Source: DATFVA01 sp963747755 (GTDB taxonomy: Bacteria; Bacteroidota; Ignavibacteria; Ignavibacteriales; Ignavibacteriaceae). From it: a stretch of DNA of 64,000 nt. The notes beneath the pieces were generated by a model. It was not told where the DNA came from and made no database searches. It saw only the letters and a list, made by a program, of their open reading frames with translations. The stretch spans positions 496,001-560,000 of the forward strand of contig CAVVGK010000014.1 of assembly GCA_963747755.1 (NCBI GenBank), written 5' to 3'. Below, piece after piece: positions 16,964-25,436 of this stretch (its first letter is position 1; every line of letters begins with the position of its first letter). The position numbers and the translations under genes were made by a program.

Positions 16964-19143
16964 CAGGCACTTTCAAAACGTTCAACTGAGTAAATTCCTT
17001 TCAGCTTTTTTAGTCTCTCTATTATTCGTGAGAGATGATCCAGGTTGTGAACGTAGAGGGTAACGTTTCCTTCAAAGGTAGAATCGGTTGTATTAATGTT
17101 TATAGATTTTATATTCGTATTCTGATATGCCACTATTGCATGTGAGATTTCGTTCAGGAGTCCCGGCGAATCTTCTCCCATTACCGTTAGCCCTGCCACG
17201 AAAAGATTCCCTTCTCCCTCCGGCCACTGAACCGAAATCAGCTTGCTGGGATCATGCTCTGAGATACGGATCAGGTTGGGACAGGTTTTCCTGTGTATCT
17301 TTATCCCCTCGCCAATGGTTATATATCCTATCACCGGATCACCGGGAATGGGATTGCAGCATTTGGCGTATGAATAAAGAATTCTGGTTTTCTTGCCTTC
17401 AACCAGTACTCCTCCGATATCACCTCTCGCAACATTGGCAAAATTTTCAAATTCCATCGGAGCAGCGGGAGCAGCCTCTTTTTTCTCATCTTTCGTTTTG
17501 GTGGCAGTTAGTACCTCGTCAAGATTAACTTTTCCCTGAGCAATAGATTTGAAGAAATTCCTTGTATTCTCAAATTTCAGATCTGACGTCAGCTTCGAAA
17601 GATCATCAGGAGTAAAAGATAGCTTCATTTTTTTGATTTTCTTTTCCCATATCTCTTTTCCGCCTTTTACAATATCCTCTTCTTCTTTATTGATCCACTT
17701 CCTTACAGCCGATTTTGCTTTATGCGTAACTACAAACTTTACCCAGTTTTTATTGGGATGTTGATTCTTGGAGGTAATGATTTCTACCTGGTCTCCGCTG
17801 TGAAGCAGGGTATCCAGCGGCACGATCCGGCCGTTTACCTTTGCTCCGATACAGTGGAAGCCGACTTTTGAGTGGATTTCAAAGGCAAAATCAACAGGAG
17901 TAGAATGTATGGGTAGACGCCTAAGATCTCCTTTCGGTGTAAAGATGTAAATTTCGTCCTGATAAAGGTTTAGCTTAAAACTTTCAAGTAAATCTTTCCT
18001 TGCATCATCCCTTGATGCGTTCTCAAAAATGTCTCTTATCCAGTTAACCCAGGTTTCAAGGTCTTTATCGCTGGCCGACTTATTTTCCTTGTAGCGCCAG
18101 TGGGCTGCCACACCTTTCTCTGCTACTTCGTGCATTTTGTTCGTCCTGATCTGCACTTCTACCAGCCTGCCTTCAGGACCAACTACGGTTGTGTGGATCG
18201 ACTGATAATTGTTAGTCTTTGGAATGGAAATGTAGTCCTTAAATCTGTCCGGTACAGGCAGGTAAACCTGGTTTACAATGCCCAGCGTTGTGTAGCATTC
18301 ATTTGCATTTTCTGTATCCAGTATTATCCTGATGGCGAAAAGGTCGTAAATCTCTTCAAATGGTTTATTCCGGCGTACCATCTTCCGGTAGATGGAATAA
18401 AGGTGCTTCGGCCTTCCGCTAACCTCATACCTGAACTTATATTCATCCAGTTTTTCAAGTATCGGCTCACTGAATTTTTTTATATAGCTTTCTCGTTCTT
18501 TTCTTTTGTTTTTTACCTTATCAACCAGCTCCTCGTATGCCTCCCTGTTAAGGTATTTAAATGAAAGATCCTCAAGCTCCCACTTAACCCTTCCAAGTCC
18601 AAACCTGTGAGCGAAGGGAGCATATATCTCCAGCGTTTCCTGTGCAATTCTTCTTTGTTTATCGGGATTCACAAACTCCAGTGTTCTCATATTATGAAGC
18701 CTGTCGGCAAACTTCACAAGTATCACCCTCACATCTTTAACCATCGAAAGGAGCAGCTTCCTGTAATTTTCTGCAACTGTAATCTCCTGTCCCTTAAATA
18801 TTCCGCTTATTTTGGTAACACCATCAACAATCTCAGCCACTTCTTTGCCGAATTCTTTTGACAGAAGATCCAGGTTCAGCTCAGTATCTTCCACCACATC
18901 ATGCAGCAGGGTGCTTGCTATAGTAATATCATCAAGCGGTAATTCCTGCGCTACAATCATTGCAACCTGGTAAGGATGCGAAAAATATGGCTCACCGGAA
19001 GCACGCAGATCATGCTTATGGGCCTCGAGTGAAAACTCAAAGCTTTTCTTAATTAATGCCTCATCTACAACCGGCAGATTCTTATGACATACAGCCAGCA
19101 GGTCATCCAGCATTTTCTCATATTTTGGTTCCAGTTTGCCCAT
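16963..19143 (-). CDS. rel: Bifunctional (p)ppGpp synthetase/hydrolase Rel
   Basis: A 726-residue RelA/SpoT homologue with the full domain order. The HD hydrolase domain (YFSHPYQVA, LLHDVVEDT) is intact. The synthetase domain has NYQSIHTTV and EVQIRT. TGS (about 390-450, IYIFTPKGDLRRLP), a linker with a conserved Cys/His stretch (YAKCCNPIPGD...HRKTC) and a C-terminal ACT domain follow. It makes and degrades the alarmone ppGpp in response to starvation. Being the likely sole long Rel of the genome, it probably does both. It is coupled to ruvX downstream. Confidence 0.92.
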   Translation of the reverse strand: MGKLEPKYEKMLDDLLAVCHKNLPVVDEALIKKSFEFSLEAHKHDLRASGEPYFSHPYQVAMIVAQELPLDDITIASTLLHDVVEDTELNLDLLSKEFGKEVAEIVDGVTKISGIFKGQEITVAENYRKLLLSMVKDVRVILVKFADRLHNMRTLEFVNPDKQRRIAQETLEIYAPFAHRFGLGRVKWELEDLSFKYLNREAYEELVDKVKNKRKERESYIKKFSEPILEKLDEYKFRYEVSGRPKHLYSIYRKMVRRNKPFEEIYDLFAIRIILDTENANECYTTLGIVNQVYLPVPDRFKDYISIPKTNNYQSIHTTVVGPEGRLVEVQIRTNKMHEVAEKGVAAHWRYKENKSASDKDLETWVNWIRDIFENASRDDARKDLLESFKLNLYQDEIYIFTPKGDLRRLPIHSTPVDFAFEIHSKVGFHCIGAKVNGRIVPLDTLLHSGDQVEIITSKNQHPNKNWVKFVVTHKAKSAVRKWINKEEEDIVKGGKEIWEKKIKKMKLSFTPDDLSKLTSDLKFENTRNFFKSIAQGKVNLDEVLTATKTKDEKKEAAPAAPMEFENFANVARGDIGGVLVEGKKTRILYSYAKCCNPIPGDPVIGYITIGEGIKIHRKTCPNLIRISEHDPSKLISVQWPEGEGNLFVAGLTVMGEDSPGLLNEISHAIVAYQNTNIKSININTTDSTFEGNVTLYVHNLDHLSRIIERLKKLKGIYSVERFESA

Positions 19144-19490
19144 AAACCTTAAAACCGTTAAAAATTAAACCGATAATAACATACTATATTTATTAGAATG
19201 GTGAAAGTCAACAGAATGTAATTTGAACCTTAATCCTCAATAAAAGTTCCTGAATATGGGGCTCTCCAGCCCGAAAGGCCTGACCAGCCTCCGGAGCTTT
19301 CACCCACCTCGTTATGGCTACATTAGGATTATATGGTTCATCCTCTCCGAGGATGAGGGTCAGTTAGGTTGTAAGCTTTATTACAAATGTTAAACTTCTC
19401 CGAAGTTTTTTCTGTTCTCTACCCACGTTCAGGCAAGCTGCACCCGGAGGTAAGTCTTCGTCAACCTTGCACATCTCAGCAGGGCTACTT
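19144..19490 (-). ncRNA. Gene-free GC-richer region with hairpins, possible structured RNA or element end
   Basis: No protein gene is convincing here. Three stem-loops are clear: 19392-19408 (7-bp stem), 19338-19356 (8-bp stem) and 19259-19272 (5-bp stem). Read on the minus strand, the direction of the flanking genes, the loops are GGA, GGA and GGAG. A CTCCGGAG palindrome lies at 19289-19296. The region is more GC-rich than other gaps here. It could be a small RNA, a 5' leader of rel, or the non-coding end of a lost insertion element. I recognise no known RNA family. Confidence 0.35.
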
Positions 19491-20493
19491 TCATTGGTGA
19501 GAAAGTTCTTGCCTTAGTTCCTCTACCCTCTCCAGCCTGCTTTCCAGTTTGGAACGGACAGTTTTGTCAATCCTCGTTGAGAGGATTTCATCACAAAGCC
19601 TCAGAGCCTGCGGTGTCTCATTAAGTGCAGCATACTCCTGTGCCATCAGGTGTTTCAGGATAATCTCGTTATAATGATTCAGATTTCCCGGGAATGATTT
19701 CAGGATTTTTTCATATACAGCAATAGCTTTCCTGGGATCAATTTCTTCATAAGCTCTCCCCAATCCCCACTCGAAGAAACTGCTTCCGGGGTACTCTTTC
19801 AATGCTTCTTCCGCAAGTTCCGCAGCCTTTTTATATTCATTCCTATCTATGTAAATCCAAATCAGCGAGTTGATAGCAAGATAGGTATTATAGGTCGAAT
19901 GCTTAATTGATTTCTCAAGCAGCCGGATACCTTCCTCCCTTTCATCTTCATATCCGGGAATCCAATCAAGGAATCCGGTTTTCCTGCTTTTCCAGTATTT
20001 GTAGGTGCCTATGGCGATGTAAGCTTCATAAAAGTTTGAGTCGAGTGCCGCAAGTTCACTGAAATCATTTAATGCATCGGCTCCGGATGTAAGTGCACCC
20101 AGCCATTCACCGTTGAGAGCCTTAAAGTAAGCAAGGTAACCCTCGGAAAGACTGAGGAAATATCTGTTCCAGGGATTTTTTTTCTGAATCTATAAGTAGA
20201 TGCGACTGCTCCACAGCCAGTTCAAGCAGTGAATCGATAACCGCTTCGTTGTATTCTTCTCCGTAATCGTATGACCTTGCGATCTTTACCGCCGCTAAAT
20301 AGGTTTTGCCCAACGGAATGAAGGGATAAGCTTTGTCGAGTGTCGTAAATGTCTTTTCAGCTTCACGGTAGTCCTGCAGAATTATTCTGCTTATACCGTA
20401 CTTAAGGGAAGAATCAATAATGGGATCAGGATATGTCTGGGCTGCAGCAATGACCGGAATTAAAAGTACAGCGGTTAAAAGAATCACCTTCAT
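19491..20493 (-). pseudogene. Secreted TPR-repeat protein, frameshifted in an A8 run
   Basis: A signal peptide (MKVILLTAVLLIPVIAAAQ) begins a protein of about 333 residues. The first frame ends at 20122 after 123 residues. The run of eight As (minus strand; Ts at 20176-20183) is the break point. With seven As the sequence continues as NPWNRYFLSLSEGYLAYF and so on through several TPR-like helices to the stop at 19491. The C-terminal part (EYPGSSFFEWGLGRAYEE) is a clear tetratricopeptide repeat. Function is unknown; it is probably a periplasmic protein-interaction scaffold. Homopolymer length makes sequencing error or slippage likely. Confidence 0.7.
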
Positions 20494-20673
20494 TCTCCGG
20501 TTTCCTATTCTGTGTAAGCAGATTGTGTTAATCCTCCGTTGATAAGACCATACTGACCGGCAGCTGCACTACTTGTGTGATGAATGGCGAGGTCGGATTG
20601 TCCGGCGGGCGCGAAACTTCCATTTGCATCACGCTGTATCCGAAGTTCGCGGGCAGACGCTGTTGTTTTCGAT

Positions 20674-21327
20674 TCAAAGTGTTCCAAATGTCCTGTCGCC
20701 TGCATCGCCAAGCCCCGGAAGTATGTACCCTTTATCATTCAGACCTTTGTCAAGCGCCGTTGTGAAAAGTTCTATATCCGGATGTTTCTCGAACACTCTT
20801 TTTATACCTTCGGGAGCAGAAACTAACGAAGCAAAAGTAAAATCGCTTATTCCATGATTTTTCATCTTTGTGATAGCCGCCGTTACACTTCCGCCGGTTG
20901 CCAGCATAGGATCGAGAATAATTATTTTTGTATTCTCTTTTGTGGATGGTATTTTGAAGTAATAGCTGTTCGGCTCAAGCGTCTTTTCATTTCTCTCCAT
21001 CCCTATATGGCCGACTTTTGCATCGGGAATAACTTCAAGGAAACCATTAACCATTCCCAGTCCGGCTCTTAAAATCGGTACAAGTATAATCTCCTGAGAC
21101 AACCGGTAGCCTGTTGTTTTTTCGAGAGGTGTTTCAATTTCGATTTCCTGCATCTTGAATTTCCGGCTGACTTCAATTGCAAGAATTATCGATAGCCGTT
21201 TAACCGCTGCCCGAAAGAATTCAGGACTTGTGTTTTTATCTCTCAGCTGAGTTATTTCTCTTTTAACTATAGGCGAGTTAAGAATTGTAAGATTTTTATA
21301 TTCCTGTTGAAGATTAATTGTGCTCAT
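20674..21327 (-). CDS. upp: Uracil phosphoribosyltransferase
   Basis: A 217-residue enzyme making UMP from uracil and PRPP. It has the family signatures: VPILRAGLGMV near the middle, the PRPP loop ILDPMLATGGS, and the C-terminal GYILPGLGDAGDRTFGT that closes the uracil site. Length is normal. The start is ATG 21327, eight bases after the upstream flavoprotein gene, so der, the flavoprotein and upp form one run. A gap of about 180 bases to the next gene shows no feature. Confidence 0.93.
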   Translation of the reverse strand: MSTINLQQEYKNLTILNSPIVKREITQLRDKNTSPEFFRAAVKRLSIILAIEVSRKFKMQEIEIETPLEKTTGYRLSQEIILVPILRAGLGMVNGFLEVIPDAKVGHIGMERNEKTLEPNSYYFKIPSTKENTKIIILDPMLATGGSVTAAITKMKNHGISDFTFASLVSAPEGIKRVFEKHPDIELFTTALDKGLNDKGYILPGLGDAGDRTFGTL

Positions 21328-21335
21328 AAAAATTA

Positions 21336-22685
21336 TTACTTAACCTTTCTTCCCAAAATAGACAATAGATTGATAAAAGGTGAAAGCGGCGGAGTATAGT
21401 TATAATCGATCCGCCCCAAAACATCTGCAGCAGCTTTAAGCTTAATAAGCGTACTTATTAAATCTCCGTAGCCTGATATCTCCCTGCCTCCGAAAAATGC
21501 CGCACCGAGGATCTGCTTATTAACTGCATGATAAACTAATTTACCGAATACCTTCTCACTCCCCGGCATTACTTTTACAATGTTTTGTGCCGAAGCCTGT
21601 ACGCTTTTACAGGGAATTGAATTTTGTTTAGCTTCTGCTTCGGTAATACCCACAGATACCTGGAACTTATCCAGTACCTTAACTGCTATATTTTTAACAA
21701 CAGGCTCCGTATAAGCAGAACCGCCGGCAGCATTTTCTCCGGCAGCGTGAGCGAAATCGTGGGCAACAGTAGCTACTGGAAAATAGTCGTTCTGCTTCGT
21801 AACTTCGTTGATAATTTCGATATTATCGCCGCATGCCCAGATGTTCAGATCGGATGTTCTGAGAGCCCGGTCGACTTTTATTCCGCCTTTATCAGAAATC
21901 TTCAATCCTGCTTCTTCAGCAAGTTTGCTGTTTGGTGAAAAACCCACTGCGGATATAACTAGTCCCGGTTCCAGTATCCTCCCGTCAATATTTATCGAGC
22001 TTATAAATCCATCAGTAGAATAAGGAGTCATTTTTTTATAGCTGCCGTGGAATACTATTTTGTTTTTTTTAAGAAGCTCAAGTATAAGGCTGCTTACCTC
22101 GGGTTCGGTATATGGAAGAGGCAGATTTGCTTTCTCAACCAGAGTTACATCAATGCCTCTCATATGAAAGGCATCTGCGGCTTCAAGTCCTATATACCCT
22201 GAACCAAAGATTACAACAGAAGGAATATCCCGCGATTTTATAAACTCCATTACATCCTGCAGGTCCGCAACGTTTTTCAGTGTAAAAACGTTAGGAGAAA
22301 ACTCAGGGAAACCAGGAATTTTATTGGGAATTGAACCTGTGGCCAGAATAAGAGAATCGTAACTTTCATCATATTCTCTTCTCAACTTGCCGTTGTATAC
22401 TCTTATTGCTTTTTTATCGCGATTAATGCTGAGGACTTCACAATTTGTAAATGCTTTTACCCCCTTCTCTTTTCTGAAGTCTTCCGGAGTAAAAGTAATG
22501 ATCTCTTCATATCCCGAAATGTCTCCTGAAAGCACGTAAGGAATCTCGCAGGTTCCGGTTGATATGTAATCGCCCGATTCAAACATCAATACATCTGCAT
22601 CGGGACTAACCCTCTTGGCTTTCGCCGCTGTAGCCGGTCCTGCTGCGTTTCCTCCTACTACAATTATTTTCCGGGACTTAAGCAC
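21336..22685 (-). CDS. CoA-disulfide reductase / NADH oxidase-like flavoprotein
   Basis: A 449-residue pyridine nucleotide-disulfide oxidoreductase. It has an N-terminal FAD site (VVGGNAAGPATAAKAKR), a single redox Cys in STGTCEIPYVLSGD that matches the active Cys of CoA-disulfide reductases and NADH oxidases, a central NAD site (VIFGSGYIGLEAAD), FAD motif WACGDNIE, and a C-terminal dimerisation domain. Likely roles are low-molecular-weight thiol reduction or NADH oxidation; sequence alone does not choose. It begins with GTG and has no strong ribosome-binding site. It lies between der and upp. Confidence 0.85.
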   Translation of the reverse strand: MLKSRKIIVVGGNAAGPATAAKAKRVSPDADVLMFESGDYISTGTCEIPYVLSGDISGYEEIITFTPEDFRKEKGVKAFTNCEVLSINRDKKAIRVYNGKLRREYDESYDSLILATGSIPNKIPGFPEFSPNVFTLKNVADLQDVMEFIKSRDIPSVVIFGSGYIGLEAADAFHMRGIDVTLVEKANLPLPYTEPEVSSLILELLKKNKIVFHGSYKKMTPYSTDGFISSINIDGRILEPGLVISAVGFSPNSKLAEEAGLKISDKGGIKVDRALRTSDLNIWACGDNIEIINEVTKQNDYFPVATVAHDFAHAAGENAAGGSAYTEPVVKNIAVKVLDKFQVSVGITEAEAKQNSIPCKSVQASAQNIVKVMPGSEKVFGKLVYHAVNKQILGAAFFGGREISGYGDLISTLIKLKAAADVLGRIDYNYTPPLSPFINLLSILGRKVK

Positions 22686-22693
22686 TTTTAATT

Positions 22694-24004
22694 TTATTTG
22701 TTCTTAAAACTCAATGTAAAAGGTACACCGTAAAAGCCGAACAATTCACGGATCTTGTTCTCAAGAAATCGTTTATAATGATCCGGTATATCTTTGGGAT
22801 AATTTGAGAAGAATAGGAACACGGGGTAATTATCTCCCACCTGTGTAATATACTTTATTTTCACTTCCCTGCCGGTATGGGTTGAAGGAGGAGGATTCTT
22901 CTCAATTTCCTCCAGAAGTCTGTTGTTCAGTTCGCTTGTCGGAATTTTCTTTTTCCTCTCGGCACTAACTTCCTTAGCCAGATCGATTAACTTAAAAATT
23001 CTCTGCTTCGTTAATGCAGAAATAAATATCACCGGGAAATAGCTCGTTCTGCCTAGTTTGTCTTTTATTGTCTGCTCAAATTGTCTTGATGTGTTTGTGT
23101 CTTTTTCTACCAGGTCCCATTTATTCACGGCGATGATGATTCCTTTCCTCCAACGGACAGCCTCATCTATGATCTTCTGATCCTGTTTATCAAGACCAAC
23201 TTCAGCATCAATCATTATCACAGCAACATCACACTCGCCGATCGAGCGAAGTGTTCTCAGCATCGAAAAGAACTCAATGCTTTCTTCAATACGCTTCTTC
23301 TTTCTGAGTCCCGCTGTGTCAACCAGTATGAGCTCCTCTCCGTAATATTTAAGTACGGAATCGAGACTATCGCGCGTTGTACCCGGAATTTCAGTTACTA
23401 TGCTTCTGTCATACCCCAGCAGTGCATTCGTTAAAGATGATTTGCCCACATTAGGACGTCCGACGACAGCTATCTTCAAACGTGCATCATCAGATTCCTC
23501 TCCCATATCAGGGAAATCATTGGTAAGATCATCAAGAAAATCCCCTATCTTTCTGCCGGCTATTGCCGAAACATCATAAACAATATGCACACCAAACCTA
23601 TAAAACTCAGCCGCCATTGGTTCATATTTTTCTGAATCAACTTTGTTGACAAGAAGAAAATATTTCTTTCCTGAATTCCGGAGAATTATTGCAATTTCCT
23701 CATCTACAGGTGTAATTCCAGCACGACCATCAACAAGAAATATTATCGAGTCGGCCTGGGCAATTGCAATTTCTACCTGTTCACGGATGGCTGTTTCAAA
23801 TAAGTCGCTCGATAGCGGCACATAGCCGCCTGTATCCATTAACTGAAATTTCTTGCCTGCCCATTCGGCTTCTCCATAGTTCCTGTCGCGGGTAACACCG
23901 CTTTTATCATCCACGATGGCGTCTCTTTTACCCACCAGCCTGTTAAAAAGGGTCGATTTTCCAACATTCGGTCTTCCAACAATTACAACAATCGGTATTT
24001 TCAT
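22694..24004 (-). CDS. der: Ribosome-assembly GTPase Der (EngA)
   Basis: A 436-residue double GTPase. Two G domains are visible with Walker A motifs GRPNVGKSTLFNRL (start) and GRPNVGKSSLTNAL (about residue 186). The matching G3 boxes are DTGG and DTAG, and the NKxD motifs NKVD and NKWD. The C-terminal KH-like domain ends with the common PFTLSFKNK tail. It acts in large-ribosomal-subunit maturation. Intact and of normal length. Confidence 0.95.
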   Translation of the reverse strand: MKIPIVVIVGRPNVGKSTLFNRLVGKRDAIVDDKSGVTRDRNYGEAEWAGKKFQLMDTGGYVPLSSDLFETAIREQVEIAIAQADSIIFLVDGRAGITPVDEEIAIILRNSGKKYFLLVNKVDSEKYEPMAAEFYRFGVHIVYDVSAIAGRKIGDFLDDLTNDFPDMGEESDDARLKIAVVGRPNVGKSSLTNALLGYDRSIVTEIPGTTRDSLDSVLKYYGEELILVDTAGLRKKKRIEESIEFFSMLRTLRSIGECDVAVIMIDAEVGLDKQDQKIIDEAVRWRKGIIIAVNKWDLVEKDTNTSRQFEQTIKDKLGRTSYFPVIFISALTKQRIFKLIDLAKEVSAERKKKIPTSELNNRLLEEIEKNPPPSTHTGREVKIKYITQVGDNYPVFLFFSNYPKDIPDHYKRFLENKIRELFGFYGVPFTLSFKNK

Positions 24005-24495
24005 ATATAAAAGTTTAATAATTAGGGGTTAAAGATAAGAAAATTAAAAGATTGAATGACTACAAAATTAAAGCATTTCAATCCTGATATTGGTTGGGGT
24101 CGGGATAATCCGGGATTAGTTTAAAAGAATAAATAGATTGAATAGGGAAATGTCGCTGTTGAAGCGTATGTGAAGCGGAGGTGGAGCGGAGGTGGAGCGG
24201 AGGTGGAGCGTATGTGGATAGTATGTGGAGCCTATTAGAGACGGTTTAGCAGATATCCCGGACGACGAAGTGAAGGCTAAAACAGGACCGGAGTATCTCA
24301 TTTGATGGGCAGAATTATGGAAGAAGCATATAAGACTGAGGACAGAAGTCAGAATAATTAATTAGAACACGCAATTCTCAAAGGTTGTTGTTGGGACGGT
24401 CTAAACCTTAGTAATTCCGTGCTGCATTAGCATGAGATAGTGAAAAAAACGAGATTTTCAACTAATGATGGTCTCACAATCCGGGAAGTAATAGC
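24005..24495. other. Gene-free region holding an 11-bp tandem repeat
   Basis: This 491-base gap separates der from a membrane protein gene. It contains a 77-base array of 11-bp repeats (listed separately) and otherwise unremarkable AT-rich sequence. A short open frame crossing the array has no start signal or coding character and was not called. Confidence 0.6.
24161..24237. repeat. Seven tandem copies of an 11-bp repeat
   Basis: Seven 11-bp units without gaps: GAAGCGTATGT, GAAGCGGAGGT, GGAGCGGAGGT twice, GGAGCGTATGT, GGATAGTATGT, GGAGCCTATTA. Units alternate between TATGT and GAGGT endings. Eleven bases is close to one DNA turn and is not a multiple of three, so the array is neither coding nor a CRISPR. 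The strand bias is strong: plus is G-rich, minus C-rich. Confidence 0.85.
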
Positions 24496-25410
24496 TCAGA
24501 AGCTGAACTTCAGGTTTAGTGTGGGTACGAGTTCGATGTAATCGGCGTACTGCCTGTTCTCGACTGTTACCCTTGCAACTAATTCTCTATTATAGACAGC
24601 GGTGCTCCAGTAAGCGTCAATTGCACTGAGGAAATGGTTGATATAAATACCGATTACAGCTTTGGATGCAGTATTATAATAATCATTCGCGGTTGCTCTC
24701 ATCCCTGTGTACTGATGGAATAGAGGTGAAACATTAAATCCAAGCTCAGGCGAATAATCAGCCCATCCCCCCCTGAACTGATGGTACTTTCCTATCATTT
24801 CGTAATACTGCTGTTCACCGTAGTATGCCAGCTGGTGGGACAGCTCTGAATGCTGTGCTTCAACTGCGTGAATATCATTAAAGTTAACTCTTTGCCACGG
24901 TTCCAAACCTGGAGTAGTTTCATCTATTGGGATGTTGGACTCATAATTAGAATTAAGCCACTTTGCATACCTCACCGCACTCCAACCCGTAGTACCCGTG
25001 ACATTATCGGCGAACTTTTTAAAAGCATCGGTAGCATCGTTCCCTTTATTATTATAAATAATAGCCGTGGTAATTACAGCTGCTTCCAGAGCAGCGAAGA
25101 TCCCTGCCTTCAGGTAGCTTCCGGCATAAACTTCACCCGCACCGGGGAGAATAAATGAGAAAAGTGCTCCAAGCCAGGGTGATTTTTTATCTTCGAACTG
25201 AGGCTCATATTTAAGTATCTTAATCTCTCTTTCAACGGCATCAAATGAGATCTTATTATCAAGCTGCAGATTGCCGGATAAAATTACTGCCGAAGAATTC
25301 TCCTTATCAATAATAACAGCCTGCTTACCCGTCTCCGGAACATTCTGTGCGGATGAAATACCAGCTGTCATACAAAAAATTGCTATAATAAGAATACTTC
25401 TGCTTGTCAT
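24496..25410 (-). CDS. Exported membrane-associated protein of unknown function
   Basis: A 304-residue protein with a signal peptide (about residues 1-21). Around residues 78-115 it has SPWLGALFSFILPGAGEVYAG followed by a hydrophobic segment. The PGxGxxYxG pattern recalls the DUF5683/P13-like family of Bacteroidota surface proteins. The C-terminal half is rich in Tyr and Asn with a strand-like end (LVPTLNLKFSF), as in outer-membrane proteins. It is the last gene of the surface-protein block. Function is not known. Confidence 0.65.
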   Translation of the reverse strand: MTSRSILIIAIFCMTAGISSAQNVPETGKQAVIIDKENSSAVILSGNLQLDNKISFDAVEREIKILKYEPQFEDKKSPWLGALFSFILPGAGEVYAGSYLKAGIFAALEAAVITTAIIYNNKGNDATDAFKKFADNVTGTTGWSAVRYAKWLNSNYESNIPIDETTPGLEPWQRVNFNDIHAVEAQHSELSHQLAYYGEQQYYEMIGKYHQFRGGWADYSPELGFNVSPLFHQYTGMRATANDYYNTASKAVIGIYINHFLSAIDAYWSTAVYNRELVARVTVENRQYADYIELVPTLNLKFSF

Positions 25411-25436
25411 TATACCCTCATAAAATTATTGAGTCA

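Noticed and set aside
20176..20183. Programmed frameshifting at the A8 run
   Set aside because: No ribosome-stalling structure was found close downstream, and the short product has no sensible C-terminus. Homopolymer error is simpler.
20505..20738. Minus-strand gene between upp and the TPR gene
   Set aside because: It overlaps the end of upp in another frame and its remainder has no conserved feature or start signal.
24161..24237. CRISPR array
   Set aside because: Units are 11 bp with no unique spacers, and no cas genes are present.
24116..24301. Small minus-strand protein gene across the tandem repeat
   Set aside because: The frame is an accident of the repeats, with no start signal, and the 11-bp units would shift frame with each copy change.
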